Notes: generated from the letters alone by a model not told the origin. A DNA stretch of 35,283 bases from Ventosimonas gracilis (GCF_001580025.1 NZ_LSZO01000172.1:1-35283), one strand, 5' to 3'; positions 7,799 through 17,266 are shown, numbered from the stretch's first letter. Program-made: numbers and translations.

Positions 7799-8413
7799 TC
7801 AATTTGTTGTGACTGATTCGCGCAACCCCTGCCTTACGCGGTTATATAAGGTTGCCAGTGACAGCGCGATCAGCAGTGCGAGCAGCGCGTTAATCCAGAA
7901 GGCATCCGGCCAGCCCAAAGCCACGCAAAGCCCGATCAGGCCAAAGGCAAAGGCTCGGTCGCTTTTACCCAGTGGGCCGTCGTAGCGGCGTGAACTGCCT
8001 ACCATCGGCCCCAAAACCCCAGCGTATTCGCTGATAACGGCGAGCAGCGCGAGGACGACCACTAAGCGCGAATCAATACCCGGCAGCAGCGCAAAAGGCA
8101 GATAGAGCGCGCTGTCGGCAATCAGATCACAGAGCTCGTTAAGATAAGCGCCCAGTTTGGATTGCTGGGCAAACTCGCGTGCCAGCATGCCGTCAATCGC
8201 ATTAAGCGCCATGCGCAGCAGCATCCACAGCGGCAGCAGGACAAACAGCCAAGCAATAGAGCTAAATAGCGCAAGTATTGCGCCCAACAGCACGGAAAGC
8301 AGCGCCGCCGCGAGCGTCACCTGATTGGCCGTGACCCCGATGGCGGCAAGGCGACGCACCAGCGGGCGCAGCAGGTTTTGAAAAGCCGGTTTTAATTGGT
8401 AGATGGAAGGCAT
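7799..8413 (-). CDS. YnbA-like CDP-alcohol phosphatidyltransferase
   Basis: This 204-residue integral membrane enzyme of the CDP-alcohol phosphatidyltransferase family moves a phosphatidyl group from CDP-diacylglycerol to an alcohol at the inner membrane. The family motif is present as NAIDGMLAR (about 72-80), then GAYLNELCD (about 89-97). Two of the four usual aspartates are asparagine here. As I recall E. coli YnbA, it has the same N..DG..AR...LNE pattern plus the same start (xYQxKPxFQxLLRP), so this is a subfamily trait rather than damage. Five or six hydrophobic segments are visible. It is the last gene of the lolC-lolD-lolE run (12 bp after lolE). The YnbB/YnbC partners found with it in enterics are absent here. 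The acceptor alcohol is unknown. Confidence 0.82.
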   Translation of the reverse strand: MPSIYQLKPAFQNLLRPLVRRLAAIGVTANQVTLAAALLSVLLGAILALFSSIAWLFVLLPLWMLLRMALNAIDGMLAREFAQQSKLGAYLNELCDLIADSALYLPFALLPGIDSRLVVVLALLAVISEYAGVLGPMVGSSRRYDGPLGKSDRAFAFGLIGLCVALGWPDAFWINALLALLIALSLATLYNRVRQGLRESVTTN

Positions 8414-8425
8414 AAAAGAACCTAT

Positions 8426-9664
8426 TTAGTGAAGTGCCTCGGCGGGGTTGGTTTGTGCGGCGCGTCTTGCCGGATGAATAGTGGCGAGAAAACTTAACGC
8501 GAGCGAGGCGCCGGCAATCAGCAATACATCGGTACTTTGCAGTTTGGACGGCAGATGGCTGATCACAAATAAATCCGCACCAAACAAAGGCCGGCCGCTG
8601 GCCGCTTCAAGGTACGCGACCAGCTCGCTGACATTAAGCGCGGCGAGCACGCCCAGCACAGTACCGATCAGCGTACCGGCAAGACCAATCAGCGAACCCT
8701 GCACCATAAAAATCAGCAGAATTTGCCGCGAAGAAGCGCCCATCGTGCGCAAAATGGCAATATCGGGGCGTTTGTCGGCGACCACCATAATCAGCGTGGC
8801 GACGATATTAAAAGCGGCCACTGCCACGATCAAAAGCAGCAGCACGGTAATCATGGTTTTTTCCATCTTCATAGCGGCAAACAGGCTGCCTTGAGTGGCG
8901 CTCCAATCACTGGTGCGAAACCCAGGGCCCAATTCTTCGGCAAACTGTTTGGCGAGCAGCGGCGCTTGCCAGCTATCGCTCAGTTTCAGCCGCACGCCAG
9001 GCACTTGCCCAGGATTTAGCCGCAAGATATGGGCGGCATCATTGATATGAATCAGTGCCAGTTCGTCATCCAGGGCCGCGCCGATGTGAAAGGTTGCCAG
9101 CAAGGTCAAGCGCTGCATGCGCGGGGTAATACCGCCGGGTTTATCGCTCGCTTCGGGGATAATCAGCGTGAGTTTGTCGCCAATTTGCGCACGCAGACGG
9201 CGGGCGCTGTTTTCGCCCAGTACCAAGCCAAACTGGCCGCCGGCGAGGTCAGTCAATTGCCCTTGCACGATATGTTTTGGCAATAAGGAAACCTGTGCTT
9301 CATGGCTTGGGTCAATGCCGCCGACTGTGACCGGCTGCATCGCGCCGCGAAATGACAGCATGCCGGAAAGCGAGGCAAAGGGTGCAACGCCTATGACTTG
9401 TGGATGACGACGCGCGGTTTCGGCGACCTGTTGCCAATCGTTTAACGGCTGCTCGCCGCTGATAATCAGGTGCGGCAGCAGGCCAAGAATGCGTCCGCTC
9501 ATTTCTTCACGAAAGCCGTTCATAACCGAAAGCACCACAATCAGCGCGAGCACGCCCAAGGCGAGCCCCAGCATGGAGGCGAGCGAGATAAAGGAAATAA
9601 AGTGGTTACGCCGTTTGGCACGCAGCCAGCGCGTGCCGATAAACAAGGGTAGGGGATGGAACAT
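8426..9664 (-). CDS. lolE: lipoprotein-releasing ABC transporter permease LolE (LolC/E family)
   Basis: This 412-residue inner-membrane subunit of the LolCDE complex extracts outer-membrane lipoproteins and hands them to LolA. It has one N-terminal transmembrane helix ([16 protein letters not shown]), a large periplasmic domain to about residue 265, and three C-terminal helices with the coupling region [15 protein letters not shown] that contacts LolD. It is clearly paralogous to the first permease of the operon. I chose ATG 9664 because MFHPLPLFIGTRWLRAKRR aligns with the LolC start. It is third in the lolC-lolD-lolE order, so it is called LolE by position; the two permeases cannot be told apart with certainty by eye. 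Confidence 0.88.
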   Translation of the reverse strand: MFHPLPLFIGTRWLRAKRRNHFISFISLASMLGLALGVLALIVVLSVMNGFREEMSGRILGLLPHLIISGEQPLNDWQQVAETARRHPQVIGVAPFASLSGMLSFRGAMQPVTVGGIDPSHEAQVSLLPKHIVQGQLTDLAGGQFGLVLGENSARRLRAQIGDKLTLIIPEASDKPGGITPRMQRLTLLATFHIGAALDDELALIHINDAAHILRLNPGQVPGVRLKLSDSWQAPLLAKQFAEELGPGFRTSDWSATQGSLFAAMKMEKTMITVLLLLIVAVAAFNIVATLIMVVADKRPDIAILRTMGASSRQILLIFMVQGSLIGLAGTLIGTVLGVLAALNVSELVAYLEAASGRPLFGADLFVISHLPSKLQSTDVLLIAGASLALSFLATIHPARRAAQTNPAEALH

Positions 9665-9716
9665 CAGGGTTATTTCCGTCTCAAGCGCAAACCGGTTGCT
9701 CGTCGTTGATCGGCCA

Positions 9717-10451
9717 TCAGCAAATGGCACTCCTTGCGCCTTTTGGCTGCAAATCGGGCTGCGTCACTAACTGGCCGTTTTCCAGACGCAGCACGCGGTC
9801 CATCTGTGCGGCCAGTGCCAAATCGTGGGTGACGACCAAAAAAGCGGTGTCGGCGTCTTGGGTTAATTCCTGCATCAGACTTTGGATGCCGTGCGCGGTT
9901 TGCTGGTCGAGATTGCCGGTAGGCTCATCCAAAAGCACCAGCGCAGGACGTGCGACCAGTGCACGGGCAATCGCTACGCGCTGGCGCTCACCGCCGGAAA
10001 GCTCGGCCGGTTTATGGGCAAGTCTTGCGCCAAGCCCCACTCGCTCAAGCAGCTTGCTCGCCGCCTCGCGTGCCTCAGCCACAGGCATTTTGCTGATTAA
10101 CAGCGGCATGCAGACATTTTCCAGCGCGGTAAATTCGGCTAAAAGATGATGAAACTGATAAACAAAGCCGAGCTTTTGATTGCGCAGCAAGCCGCGTTTT
10201 TTTTCAGAAAGCTGCGCCAAATCCTGCCCGGCTAGGTTAACGCTGCCGCTGCTGGGGCTGTCCAGCCCGCCCAACAGATTGAGCAAAGTGCTTTTGCCGG
10301 AGCCGGAACTGCCGACAATGGCAATGCGCTCAGCGGCGTGCAGGGTTAGTTGCAGATTGTTCAGCACGCTAACGGCGGCCGGCCCCTCGTTGTACTGCTT
10401 GCTTAAGTTTTGACAGCTTAAAACAACCGTTCTATTCATCGGATTACTCAT
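9717..10451 (-). CDS. lolD: lipoprotein-releasing system ATP-binding protein LolD
   Basis: This 244-residue ABC ATPase energises LolCE. Walker A is GSSGSGKST (47-55), the Q-loop region is [18 protein letters not shown], the signature is LSGGERQR, and Walker B is [18 protein letters not shown] matches the LolD-type Q-loop. The ATG at 10451 overlaps the lolC stop by 8 nt, implying coupled translation; an ATG at 10439 is the alternative start. The gene sits between the two permease genes, the standard arrangement in pseudomonads. Confidence 0.93.
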   Translation of the reverse strand: MSNPMNRTVVLSCQNLSKQYNEGPAAVSVLNNLQLTLHAAERIAIVGSSGSGKSTLLNLLGGLDSPSSGSVNLAGQDLAQLSEKKRGLLRNQKLGFVYQFHHLLAEFTALENVCMPLLISKMPVAEAREAASKLLERVGLGARLAHKPAELSGGERQRVAIARALVARPALVLLDEPTGNLDQQTAHGIQSLMQELTQDADTAFLVVTHDLALAAQMDRVLRLENGQLVTQPDLQPKGARSAIC

Positions 10452-11691
10452 GGCGCAGCGCTTCGGCAGGCTGTGTGCGGGCGGCGCGAAAGGCCGGATA
10501 CCAGGTGGCAAAAAAACTCAAAATCAGCGCGGCGCTGCTGATGAGCAGGACATCCGCCATTTGTAGGCGCGACGGCAGATAGTCAATGAAATACACCCCT
10601 GCGTCCAAAAACTGAATGCCGAGCAGGCGCTCCAGCCAGGCTACAGCGAGGCTTAGATTTTCTGCGCCCAAGCAGCCCAAAAGGACACCAACGAGCGTGC
10701 CAATAACGCCAATCAGGCTGCCTTGTATTATAAAAATTCGCATAATTTGCGGCGAACTTGCGCCCATTGTGCGCAAAATGGCGATGTCGGCTTTTTTATC
10801 AGCGACCACCATTACCAAGGTGGAGACGATATTAAAAGCCGCCACCGCGACAATCAGCAAAAGCAGCAGCGCGATCATGCGTTTTTCCACACTGATAGCC
10901 TGATACAGGCCGCCGTGCGAGCGCATCCAATCCGTGACAAACCAGTCGCCGGAAAGCCCTCTGGCAAGCTGCCAACTGATATTGGGCGCGGCAAAAATAT
11001 CTGCAAAGGCAAGGCGCAACGATTGCACCTGACCAGGCGAAAAGCGCAGCAAACGGGCAATATCCTGCTGGTGCGCCAGAGCCAAATGGCCGTCGATTTC
11101 ACCGGCGCCGCTGTGAAAAATACCCGCCACGGTAAAGCGCTTTAAACGCGGGAAAATCCCCGCTGGCGTGATGGTCGCTTCCGGTGCGACAAAGGTAATT
11201 TTATCGCCTATGCCAACGCCCAAGGCTTTGGCCGCGCGATCGCCCAGCAGTAACTTAAATTCGCCTGGGATAAGCGAGTCCAAAGCGCCTTCGCGGAAAA
11301 ACTCGCCAATAATCGAAACACGAGCTTCCAGCGCCGGTTCAATACCGCTGAGCTGCACCGTTTGTATTTGTCCCTGATGGGTCAAAAGCCCCTGTATCTG
11401 CGTAAGCGGCGCGACAGCCGTGACCCCAGGGTGCTGCTTAAACTGCGCAATTAACTGCTCCCAGTTAGCTACCGGCTGTGTTGATTCGAGCACCGCCTGC
11501 GGCACCATGCCGAGTACGCGGGTGCGCATTTCATAATCAAAACCGTTCATCACCGACAGCACCACAATCATCACACAAACCCCCAGCGCAAGACCCAGCA
11601 TCGAGGTTAAGGAAATAAAGGAAACCAGCCGGTTGCGGCGTTTGGCCGCGATGTAGCGGATGCCGATAAACAAAGACAGCGGTCTAAACAT
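10444..11691 (-). CDS. lolC: lipoprotein-releasing ABC transporter permease LolC
   Basis: This 415-residue permease has the LolC/E topology: an N-terminal amphipathic start ([19 protein letters not shown]), a first membrane helix with [16 protein letters not shown], a periplasmic domain of about 220 residues, then three C-terminal helices. [20 protein letters not shown] is the LolD-coupling segment. With LolD and the downstream paralogue it forms the complex that releases lipoproteins from the inner membrane. It is first in its operon, divergent from the PilZ gene across a 147-bp intergenic region that must hold promoters for both directions. Confidence 0.9.
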   Translation of the reverse strand: MFRPLSLFIGIRYIAAKRRNRLVSFISLTSMLGLALGVCVMIVVLSVMNGFDYEMRTRVLGMVPQAVLESTQPVANWEQLIAQFKQHPGVTAVAPLTQIQGLLTHQGQIQTVQLSGIEPALEARVSIIGEFFREGALDSLIPGEFKLLLGDRAAKALGVGIGDKITFVAPEATITPAGIFPRLKRFTVAGIFHSGAGEIDGHLALAHQQDIARLLRFSPGQVQSLRLAFADIFAAPNISWQLARGLSGDWFVTDWMRSHGGLYQAISVEKRMIALLLLLIVAVAAFNIVSTLVMVVADKKADIAILRTMGASSPQIMRIFIIQGSLIGVIGTLVGVLLGCLGAENLSLAVAWLERLLGIQFLDAGVYFIDYLPSRLQMADVLLISSAALILSFFATWYPAFRAARTQPAEALRHE

Positions 11692-11838
11692 AAAGGCTCA
11701 ATCGAGAGGGTGCTGCAAGGAAAGAGGGCCAGAGTTTGGCAGGATTTTTGCTAAAAGCTTCGTTTGCACAGTGGTTGCAGAGCCTTTATCAGTCATTACA
11801 CACTGGTTTTTTAGTCAACTTGGGTCTTAAGCCAACCT

Positions 11839-12411
11839 ATGCCAATGTCACAGCCAGAAAATCGCCGCGAATACTACCGTATCAATGATGAAATCGCACT
11901 GCTCTTGCGCTTGCTGGATGAAGAGGCCGAGCACGCCAGCACGGCTTTCCCCGAAGATGCCGAGTTGTTTTCACAGTTGGAAGCCTTGCAGGAGCTGGAA
12001 TTACAAACCCAGCCACTGCTGCGCCAGTTGGCCGAAGGTGACGCGGCTCTGGCAAACTGCTTGCGCCTTTTGGATAGGCGCTCGGCGCTGCTGACGCAAA
12101 CGCTGTTGCAGCAGGTCGATACCGACTTTGGCAACCGCCAGCAGGTGAGCCTGTGCGAAGCCGGACTTAGCATGATTTACCCACAGGAACTGCTGGCGGG
12201 TCGCCGTCTGGCGTTGAAAATCCTGTTGCTGCCACAGTCGCACGCCCTGCTGCTGTGCGCCCGCATCATCTACTGTCAAGCTAGCGAAGGCGGTTATAGC
12301 GTCGGCCTTGAATTTGAAAACCTAAGCGAAGCGCAAAGGCAAGTGCTGGCAAGACACATCTTGCAGCGCCAAGCCGAACAACGGCGGCAAGCGCGCGAAG
12401 CTAAGGTTTAG
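11839..12411 (+). CDS. PilZ-domain protein, possible c-di-GMP effector
   Basis: The 190-residue protein begins with ENRREYYRI, whose R10-x3-R14 fits the RxxxR phosphate-binding motif of PilZ domains. The second motif, normally [D/N]xSxxG, appears as SLCEAG, keeping only the glycine clearly. A long helical region (about 20-100, Leu/Glu/Gln-rich) precedes the barrel, and the C-terminus is another charged helix. Pseudomonads carry a PilZ gene next to lolCDE, as I recall. Because the second motif is degenerate, binding of cyclic di-GMP is uncertain. The 3' end overlaps the convergent cca gene by 11 bp. Confidence 0.72.
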   Translation: MPMSQPENRREYYRINDEIALLLRLLDEEAEHASTAFPEDAELFSQLEALQELELQTQPLLRQLAEGDAALANCLRLLDRRSALLTQTLLQQVDTDFGNRQQVSLCEAGLSMIYPQELLAGRRLALKILLLPQSHALLLCARIIYCQASEGGYSVGLEFENLSEAQRQVLARHILQRQAEQRRQAREAKV

Positions 12412-13636
12412 CGGCCTGTTCCTGTTGGTAGTGTTTGAGCGCGTAGAGGCGCGCGCTATTTAATTCACGCCCCAGTTGCTCGCCGCTAAAGCCACGCTCA
12501 AGCAAAGGCTTGACCGAAACCGCCTGCACCGCGCTCGCGGCACCGCGTAGATAATGGGCTTGCGGATAGGCGCACTCTTCAAAACCGCTGCGCCCGCGTG
12601 CGTCCATCTCGCAGGCGGCAATAAAATCAGCAAAGCGTTGCGGGCGGCGCAGCAGGTCAAATTTTTGTAGCAGTTTCCATAAGGTCTTGGGCTGTAGTTC
12701 CAAGGCGCGGTGAGCGTGGCTGTGGTATTCGCAGGTCAAAAGTGAAAGTTCGGCCAAATCGCGCGGTACTTTCAGCCGTTGATTAACGGCGGCGACCAGT
12801 TTTAAGCCCAGTTGCTCGTGTTCGTGGTGCTTCGGCCATTGCTCTTTCGGCGTAGCGGCTTTGCCTAGATCATGCAGCAGGCAGCACCAGCGCACGCTAA
12901 GGGGTTGATTGTGCTTTGCGCATTGGCGCAGCACAGCGAGTACGTGCTCACCGGTATCCACTTCGGGATGGTGCTGTGGCGGCTGCGGCACGCCGAACAG
13001 GGCGTTGACCTCGGGCAGCAACCGAGCCAACGCGCCACACTTGCGCAGCAGACGGATAAATACCTGCGGGCACGGCTCCATCAGGGCACGGGAAATTTCT
13101 TTCCACAGACGTTCGGCAGAAAGGTATTCAAGCTCGCCGGATTGGCTGAGGGTTTGCATCAGCGCCAAGGTTTCATCGGCGACGGTAAAGCCAAGTGGGG
13201 CATAGCGCGCGGCAAAGCGAGCCACGCGCAGTACGCGCAGCGGGTCTTCGGCAAAGGCCGGAGACACATGGCGCAGCACTCGCGCGGCCAAATCGCGCTG
13301 GCCGCCCCAGGGGTCGATAATCCGCCCTCGCGGGTCTTCGGCCAGCGCATTAATGGTCAGGTCGCGGCGCTTTAGGTCTTCTTCCAGCGTGACTTCGGGG
13401 CTGGCGTGGAAACTAAAGCCACCGTAGCCCTTGCCGGTTTTGCGTTCGGTGCGGGCGAGGGCGTATTCCTCGCCGGTTTCAGGGTGCAAAAAAACCGGAA
13501 AATCCGCGCCAACGGCACGAAAGCCCAAATCCTGCATCTGCTTTGCGGTTGCGCCAACGACGACCCAATCCCTGTCCGTCTGCGGCCTGCCCAGCAGACG
13601 GTCGCGCACTGCTCCGCCGACTTGGTAGATTTGCAT
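12401..13636 (-). CDS. cca: CCA-adding tRNA nucleotidyltransferase with HD domain
   Basis: The 411-residue multifunctional CCA enzyme builds or repairs the 3' CCA of tRNAs. The N-terminal nucleotidyltransferase core shows [10 protein letters not shown] (7-16) and the catalytic pair D21/D23 in DRDWVVVG, then [12 protein letters not shown] and [15 protein letters not shown]. The C-terminal HD phosphohydrolase domain shows CLLHDLGKA, giving the phosphatase/phosphodiesterase activity of the E. coli-type enzyme. Length matches E. coli Cca. It starts at an ATG 8 bp after the end of mlaA-coding sequence on the same strand, so it may be transcribed together with mlaA. Confidence 0.95.
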   Translation of the reverse strand: MQIYQVGGAVRDRLLGRPQTDRDWVVVGATAKQMQDLGFRAVGADFPVFLHPETGEEYALARTERKTGKGYGGFSFHASPEVTLEEDLKRRDLTINALAEDPRGRIIDPWGGQRDLAARVLRHVSPAFAEDPLRVLRVARFAARYAPLGFTVADETLALMQTLSQSGELEYLSAERLWKEISRALMEPCPQVFIRLLRKCGALARLLPEVNALFGVPQPPQHHPEVDTGEHVLAVLRQCAKHNQPLSVRWCCLLHDLGKAATPKEQWPKHHEHEQLGLKLVAAVNQRLKVPRDLAELSLLTCEYHSHAHRALELQPKTLWKLLQKFDLLRRPQRFADFIAACEMDARGRSGFEECAYPQAHYLRGAASAVQAVSVKPLLERGFSGEQLGRELNSARLYALKHYQQEQAAKP

Positions 13637-13645
13637 TAGCAGACC

Positions 13646-14344
13646 CTAAAAATCATCCTCAACCTCGCCGTCGTGGATTTTGTATTCACGGTTTTGCAGG
13701 TAGACGTTACGGATAAAGCTGTAGCGGTCGCCTTCCATCATGCCTTCTGCCGAAAGCAGCCCGACGCGGGTATCGATTACGTTTAGCGTGGTCAAGCCAA
13801 AGCGTGTTTCGGGTTCAAGATAAGGGCCTGGGGTCAAAAAATAGTCCGGTAATTTGGCCGGTGCATCGCGCAAAGTAGAAGGCCCTAAAAACGGCAGCAG
13901 CAGATAAGGTCCGCTGCCTACGCCCCAAACCGCCAGCGTCTGGCCGAAGTCTTCATCACTGCGCGGCAAGCCCATTTTGCTGCCGACATCAAAAAAACCG
14001 AGCAGGCCAAAGGTGGTATTAAACAAAAAACGGCTGGTATCAATACCGGCGGCACGGGGTTTACCTTGCAGCAGGTTATTGGTCAGATTGACCGCCTCGC
14101 CCAGATTCAAAAACATATTGTGAATACCGCGCCGCAAAAAGCCGGGGGTGACTTTTTGATAGCCCTGTGCCAAGGGTTTTAGTGCGTAGGTATCCACGGT
14201 GTGGTTAAAGCGAAACACTGGACGGTTAAAGCGCTCCCACGGGTCGTCTTCGCTGGCATTTGCCGCTACAACAGGTAATGTCAGTGCCGCCCAGGCAAGC
14301 AGTTGTGCCAGCGGGCGGCGCAGTAAAGGCAAGGCAGGGGGCAT
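13646..14344 (-). CDS. mlaA: MlaA (VacJ) outer-membrane lipid asymmetry protein
   Basis: The 232-residue MlaA removes mislocalised phospholipids from the outer leaflet of the outer membrane and passes them to MlaC. Family marks are DPWERFNRPVFRFNHTVD, FLRRGIHNMFLNLGEAVNLTNNLLQ, RFLFNTTFGLLGFFDV, the DEDFGQTLAVWGVGSGPYL block and the Pro/Gly-rich LLPFLGPSTLRD. The N-terminus (LLAWAALTLPVVAANASED) is a signal peptide that ends in an Ala-x-Ala type site; no lipobox cysteine is visible, unlike E. coli MlaA. No mlaBCDEF genes are nearby. It precedes cca on the same strand. Confidence 0.92.
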   Translation of the reverse strand: MPPALPLLRRPLAQLLAWAALTLPVVAANASEDDPWERFNRPVFRFNHTVDTYALKPLAQGYQKVTPGFLRRGIHNMFLNLGEAVNLTNNLLQGKPRAAGIDTSRFLFNTTFGLLGFFDVGSKMGLPRSDEDFGQTLAVWGVGSGPYLLLPFLGPSTLRDAPAKLPDYFLTPGPYLEPETRFGLTTLNVIDTRVGLLSAEGMMEGDRYSFIRNVYLQNREYKIHDGEVEDDF

Positions 14345-14462
14345 GGGGAAAGTCTCCAGATTTCGCCGTGCGGCTCGTGCGGCGGTTGTTGGAAGGGATA
14401 TTTTGCACGGGCTTTAAGTGGATGGTTTAGCGGCAAGTGCAAGGAAAATGGCAGGATGGTAA

Positions 14463-14594
14463 CGCGCAAAACCTAAGATTGGCAACAGCACCAAGGGTGG
14501 CTATTGGATTGAGCTATTTGTAGCTTGTCGCTTTCGCAAGGCCAACCCCAGGGAGGTAAAACGTTATGAACGCGCGCATGCCATTGACGGATGA
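14463..14594 (+). pseudogene. remnant of a BrnT-type toxin C-terminus
   Basis: A frame open from 14463 to the TGA at 14592-14594 encodes ...RFRKANPREVKRYERAHAIDG. The stretch RKANPREVKRYE matches how BrnT toxins (RelE-fold RNases) end. Nothing upstream resembles the rest of BrnT: there is a stop at 14460-14462 and no start codon or catalytic core. It overlaps the brnA start by 29 nt in the usual brnT-brnA manner. I read it as a decayed toxin gene; coding potential is low. Confidence 0.5.
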
Positions 14595-14844
14595 TGAGGG
14601 CGAAGTCCGCGAATTAACCGCTGCCGACATGGCGCTGTTTCGCCCCGCGCATGAGGTGCTGCCCGCCGATTTACAAAAGGTGCTGGGCATGCGTCGCCGT
14701 GGTGCGCAGAAAGCGTCCATCAAAGCCGCAATCACTATCCGCCTGTCGCAAAAGGTGCTGGATGCTTTCAAGGCAACCGGCAAAGGCTGGCAAACGCGCA
14801 TTGATAGCCTGCTACTAGAGGCTGGTGGAGCAGGGCGGGTTTGA
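14566..14844 (+). CDS. BrnA-family antitoxin, orphan
   Basis: The 92-residue protein has a C-terminal ribbon-helix-helix-type segment ITIRLSQKVLDAFKATGKGWQTRID (about 57-81), characteristic of BrnA antitoxins, which bind DNA as dimers and neutralise BrnT. The N-terminal half (acidic, then LPADLQKVLGMRRRGAQK) is the toxin-binding linker. A strong GGGAGG lies at 14551-14556 before ATG 14566. Normally brnT lies immediately upstream; here only its tail remains. The antitoxin may persist as a repressor or as an anti-addiction gene. Confidence 0.75.
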   Translation: MNARMPLTDDEGEVRELTAADMALFRPAHEVLPADLQKVLGMRRRGAQKASIKAAITIRLSQKVLDAFKATGKGWQTRIDSLLLEAGGAGRV

Positions 14845-14864
14845 CGGGGCATTATTTAATCGCC

Positions 14865-14886
14865 ATTTTGAGCAGCAGCGCGGCTC
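14865..14886. repeat. 22-bp relic of the MITE interior
   Basis: ATTTTGAGCAGCAGCGCGGC and the following TC match the MITE at 23547-23568 exactly and are close to the relic near 974-995. Neither terminal repeat is left. It abuts the palindrome that follows. Confidence 0.45.
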
Positions 14887-14918
14887 CCCCCGCCCTCTCC
14901 GGCAAGTGGGCGGGGGAG
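14884..14918. repeat. GC-rich palindrome, likely ilvD/brnA terminator
   Basis: CTCCCCCCGCCC (14884-14895) pairs with GGGCGGGGGAG (14908-14918) with one bulged C. It contains CCCTCTCC, linking it to the palindromes at 3773 and 5362. It lies between convergent brnA and ilvD, 6 bp from the ilvD stop, so it can end both transcripts. It has no T-run. Confidence 0.5.
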
Positions 14919-14924
14919 GCGTTA

Positions 14925-16769
14925 TCAGAGTGCATCCTCCAGCATCGCTTTGTTACGTACTGCGCCTTTATCGGCGCTGGTGGCCAGTAGTGCGTAGGCT
15001 TTAAGGGCGGTGGAAACGCGGCGCTTGCGTGGGGAGGCGGGTTTCCAGCCCTTTATATCTTGCAAAGCGCGGCGGCGGGCGAGTTCCTCGCTACTGACCA
15101 TGAGGTTAATCGAGCGTTTGGGGATGTCGATAAGCACTTTGTCGCCGTCTTGCACTAAACCAATCGCGCCGCCCGCCGCCGCTTCCGGTGAGGCGTGGCC
15201 GATGGAAAGCCCTGAGGTGCCGCCGGAAAAGCGCCCGTCGGTGAGCAGCGCACATTGTTTGCCTAAGCCTTTGGATTTGAGGTAGCTGGTGGGGTAGAGC
15301 ATCTCTTGCATGCCCGGGCCGCCTTTGGGGCCTTCGTAGCGGATGATGACGATATCGCCGGGGGCGATTTCATCCGCCAAAATGCCTTTGACGGCGCTGT
15401 CTTGGCTTTCAAAAATCCTCGCGCGACCTTCAAAGACCAGTATGGATTCGTCAACACCCGCGGTTTTTACCACGCAGCCGTCTTCGGCGATATTGCCGTA
15501 GAGCACGGCAAGGCCGCCTTCTTTCGAGTAAGCGTGCTCCACTGAGCGGATGCAGCCGGTAGCGCGGTCGTCATCCAGACTGTCCCAGCGCGTGGATTGG
15601 CTAAAGGCGGTTTGGCTTCGGATACCGGCAGGGCCTGCCTTGAAAAATTGATGAACTTCGGGGTTAGCCGTTTGACGGATATCCCAGCTGGCAATGCCTT
15701 CGGCGAGCGTTGGGCTGTGAATGGTGGGCACCTGTGTATGCAGCAGACCGGCACGTGCGAGTTCGCCCAAAATGGCAAAAATGCCACCCGCGCGGTGCAC
15801 GTCTTCCATATGGTATTTCTGGATATTCGGCGCGACTTTGCACAGTTGCGGCACACGGCGTGACAGGCGGTCGATGTCTTTTAGATTAAAGGCCACTTCT
15901 GCCTCTTGCGCGGCGGCGAGCAGGTGCAAGATGGTGTTGGTTGAGCCGCCCATTGCAATATCCAGCGTCATGGCGTTCTCGAACGCCTCAACGCTTGCAA
16001 TCTGGCGCGGTAGCGTACGCTCGTCGTTTTGCTCGTAATAGCGGCGACAGAGCTCGACGATTAAACGTCCGGCACGTAAAAACAGTTGCTCGCGGTCGGC
16101 ATGGGTTGCCAGCATTGAGCCGTTGCCGGGCAGCGCCAGTCCCAAGGCTTCGGTGAGGCAATTCATCGAATTGGCGGTAAACATACCGGAGCAGGAGCCG
16201 CAAGTCGGGCAGGCGCTGCGTTCAATAGCGGCCACGGTTTCATCCGAACAGTTATCGTCAGCGGCTACCACCATCGCATCGACCAGATCCAGCGGATGAC
16301 TGGCGAGTTTGGTTTTGCCTGCTTCCATGGGCCCGCCGGAAACAAACACGGTCGGGATATTAAGGCGCAAGGAAGCCATCAGCATGCCGGGCGTGATTTT
16401 ATCGCAATTGCTGATGCACACCAGCGCATCGGCGCAGTGCGCACCCACCATATATTCGACTGAATCAGCAATGATTTCCCGACTCGGCAGGGAATAGAGC
16501 ATGCCGTCATGCCCCATGGCGATACCGTCGTCTACGGCAATGCAGTTAAATTCTTTGGCAACGCCGCCTGCACGTTCAATTTCCCGCGCGACCAGTTGGC
16601 CCAGGTCTTTTAAATGCACGTGGCCGGGGACAAATTGGGTAAACGAATTGGCAATGGCAATAATCGGCTTTTTAAAGTCCTCATCTTTCATGCCGGTCGC
16701 CCGCCATAACGCGCGTGCACCGGCCATATTACGCCCGTGAGTGGAAGTTTTTGAACGGTAATCAGGCAT
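14925..16769 (-). CDS. ilvD: dihydroxy-acid dehydratase
   Basis: The 614-residue IlvD carries out the third step of valine/isoleucine synthesis, dehydrating 2,3-dihydroxy-isovalerate and -methylvalerate to the 2-oxo acids in the cytoplasm. Iron-sulfur ligands are visible in [10 protein letters not shown] (C122) and [19 protein letters not shown] (about 192-210). [33 protein letters not shown] and the full length agree with the [4Fe-4S] class of proteobacteria. ATG 16769 ([19 protein letters not shown]) is the normal start. The upstream gene on the same strand is the FliJ-like one (11-bp gap), so ilvD probably shares the mfd transcript. Confidence 0.96.
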   Translation of the reverse strand: MPDYRSKTSTHGRNMAGARALWRATGMKDEDFKKPIIAIANSFTQFVPGHVHLKDLGQLVAREIERAGGVAKEFNCIAVDDGIAMGHDGMLYSLPSREIIADSVEYMVGAHCADALVCISNCDKITPGMLMASLRLNIPTVFVSGGPMEAGKTKLASHPLDLVDAMVVAADDNCSDETVAAIERSACPTCGSCSGMFTANSMNCLTEALGLALPGNGSMLATHADREQLFLRAGRLIVELCRRYYEQNDERTLPRQIASVEAFENAMTLDIAMGGSTNTILHLLAAAQEAEVAFNLKDIDRLSRRVPQLCKVAPNIQKYHMEDVHRAGGIFAILGELARAGLLHTQVPTIHSPTLAEGIASWDIRQTANPEVHQFFKAGPAGIRSQTAFSQSTRWDSLDDDRATGCIRSVEHAYSKEGGLAVLYGNIAEDGCVVKTAGVDESILVFEGRARIFESQDSAVKGILADEIAPGDIVIIRYEGPKGGPGMQEMLYPTSYLKSKGLGKQCALLTDGRFSGGTSGLSIGHASPEAAAGGAIGLVQDGDKVLIDIPKRSINLMVSSEELARRRALQDIKGWKPASPRKRRVSTALKAYALLATSADKGAVRNKAMLEDAL

Positions 16770-16780
16770 GAGTTTGCTCC

Positions 16781-17266
16781 TTAATAAACTGAATCAGGAT
16801 GCGCTGGGCTACTTGCGTCTTGCAGCGAAAACCCTTGGCGGCGCTGCGCCCATTCATCTTGCAGGCGTTGTTCGCGTTGGTTTTCTTGTTGTTGCGCCAA
16901 GGCTTGGTAGCGGCTTTGTAGTTTAAGTAGCGCTTCGCTTCGGCTGTGTTGTTGTTGCCAGTGGTTTTGCGCGGATTGAACCTGCTGCTGGCTGTGCTCG
17001 ATACGCTTTTGCTGCGCGTCCAAGGCGCTTTGCAGTTGTTCGAGAAAGCGCCGGAAGTCTTGCAGTGTTTGCGCGCTTTGTCCTTGTCTGCCCAGTTGCT
17101 GCCACTGTTGTTGATAGCCTAGCTGATAGCGCAGTAACGCGGTTTGTTGCGCTTGTTGTTGGGATAACTCGCGCTGGCACTGCGCAAGCTGGGCGGCGGC
17201 TTCTTGTTCTAACTTTTTCGCTTGCTCTATCACCGGCTGCAAGCGTTTGGCGGGATTAGGTCTCAT
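16781..17266 (-). CDS. FliJ-like coiled-coil protein
   Basis: The 161-residue protein is rich in glutamine, almost entirely helical and predicted coiled coil. [20 protein letters not shown] at the start, then [19 protein letters not shown] and [19 protein letters not shown], follow the pattern of Pseudomonas FliJ, the general chaperone and ATPase stalk of flagellar type III export. No flagellar gene lies in the window. The ATG overlaps the mfd stop in an ATGA, so translation is coupled to mfd. Because coiled coils converge easily, it could be an unrelated helical protein; if true FliJ, the gene has left its fliFGHI cluster. Confidence 0.6.
   Translation of the reverse strand: MRPNPAKRLQPVIEQAKKLEQEAAAQLAQCQRELSQQQAQQTALLRYQLGYQQQWQQLGRQGQSAQTLQDFRRFLEQLQSALDAQQKRIEHSQQQVQSAQNHWQQQHSRSEALLKLQSRYQALAQQQENQREQRLQDEWAQRRQGFSLQDASSPAHPDSVY

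Noticed and set aside
7799-8413. Asn for Asp substitutions in the CDP-alcohol motif as inactivating mutations
   Set aside because: The same N..DG..AR...LNE pattern is recalled in E. coli YnbA, so it looks like a subfamily trait rather than decay.
8426-11691. lolC/lolE as a recent tandem duplication or assembly artefact
   Set aside because: The two permeases share layout and key segments but differ throughout; a two-permease lolC-lolD-lolE order is the normal arrangement.
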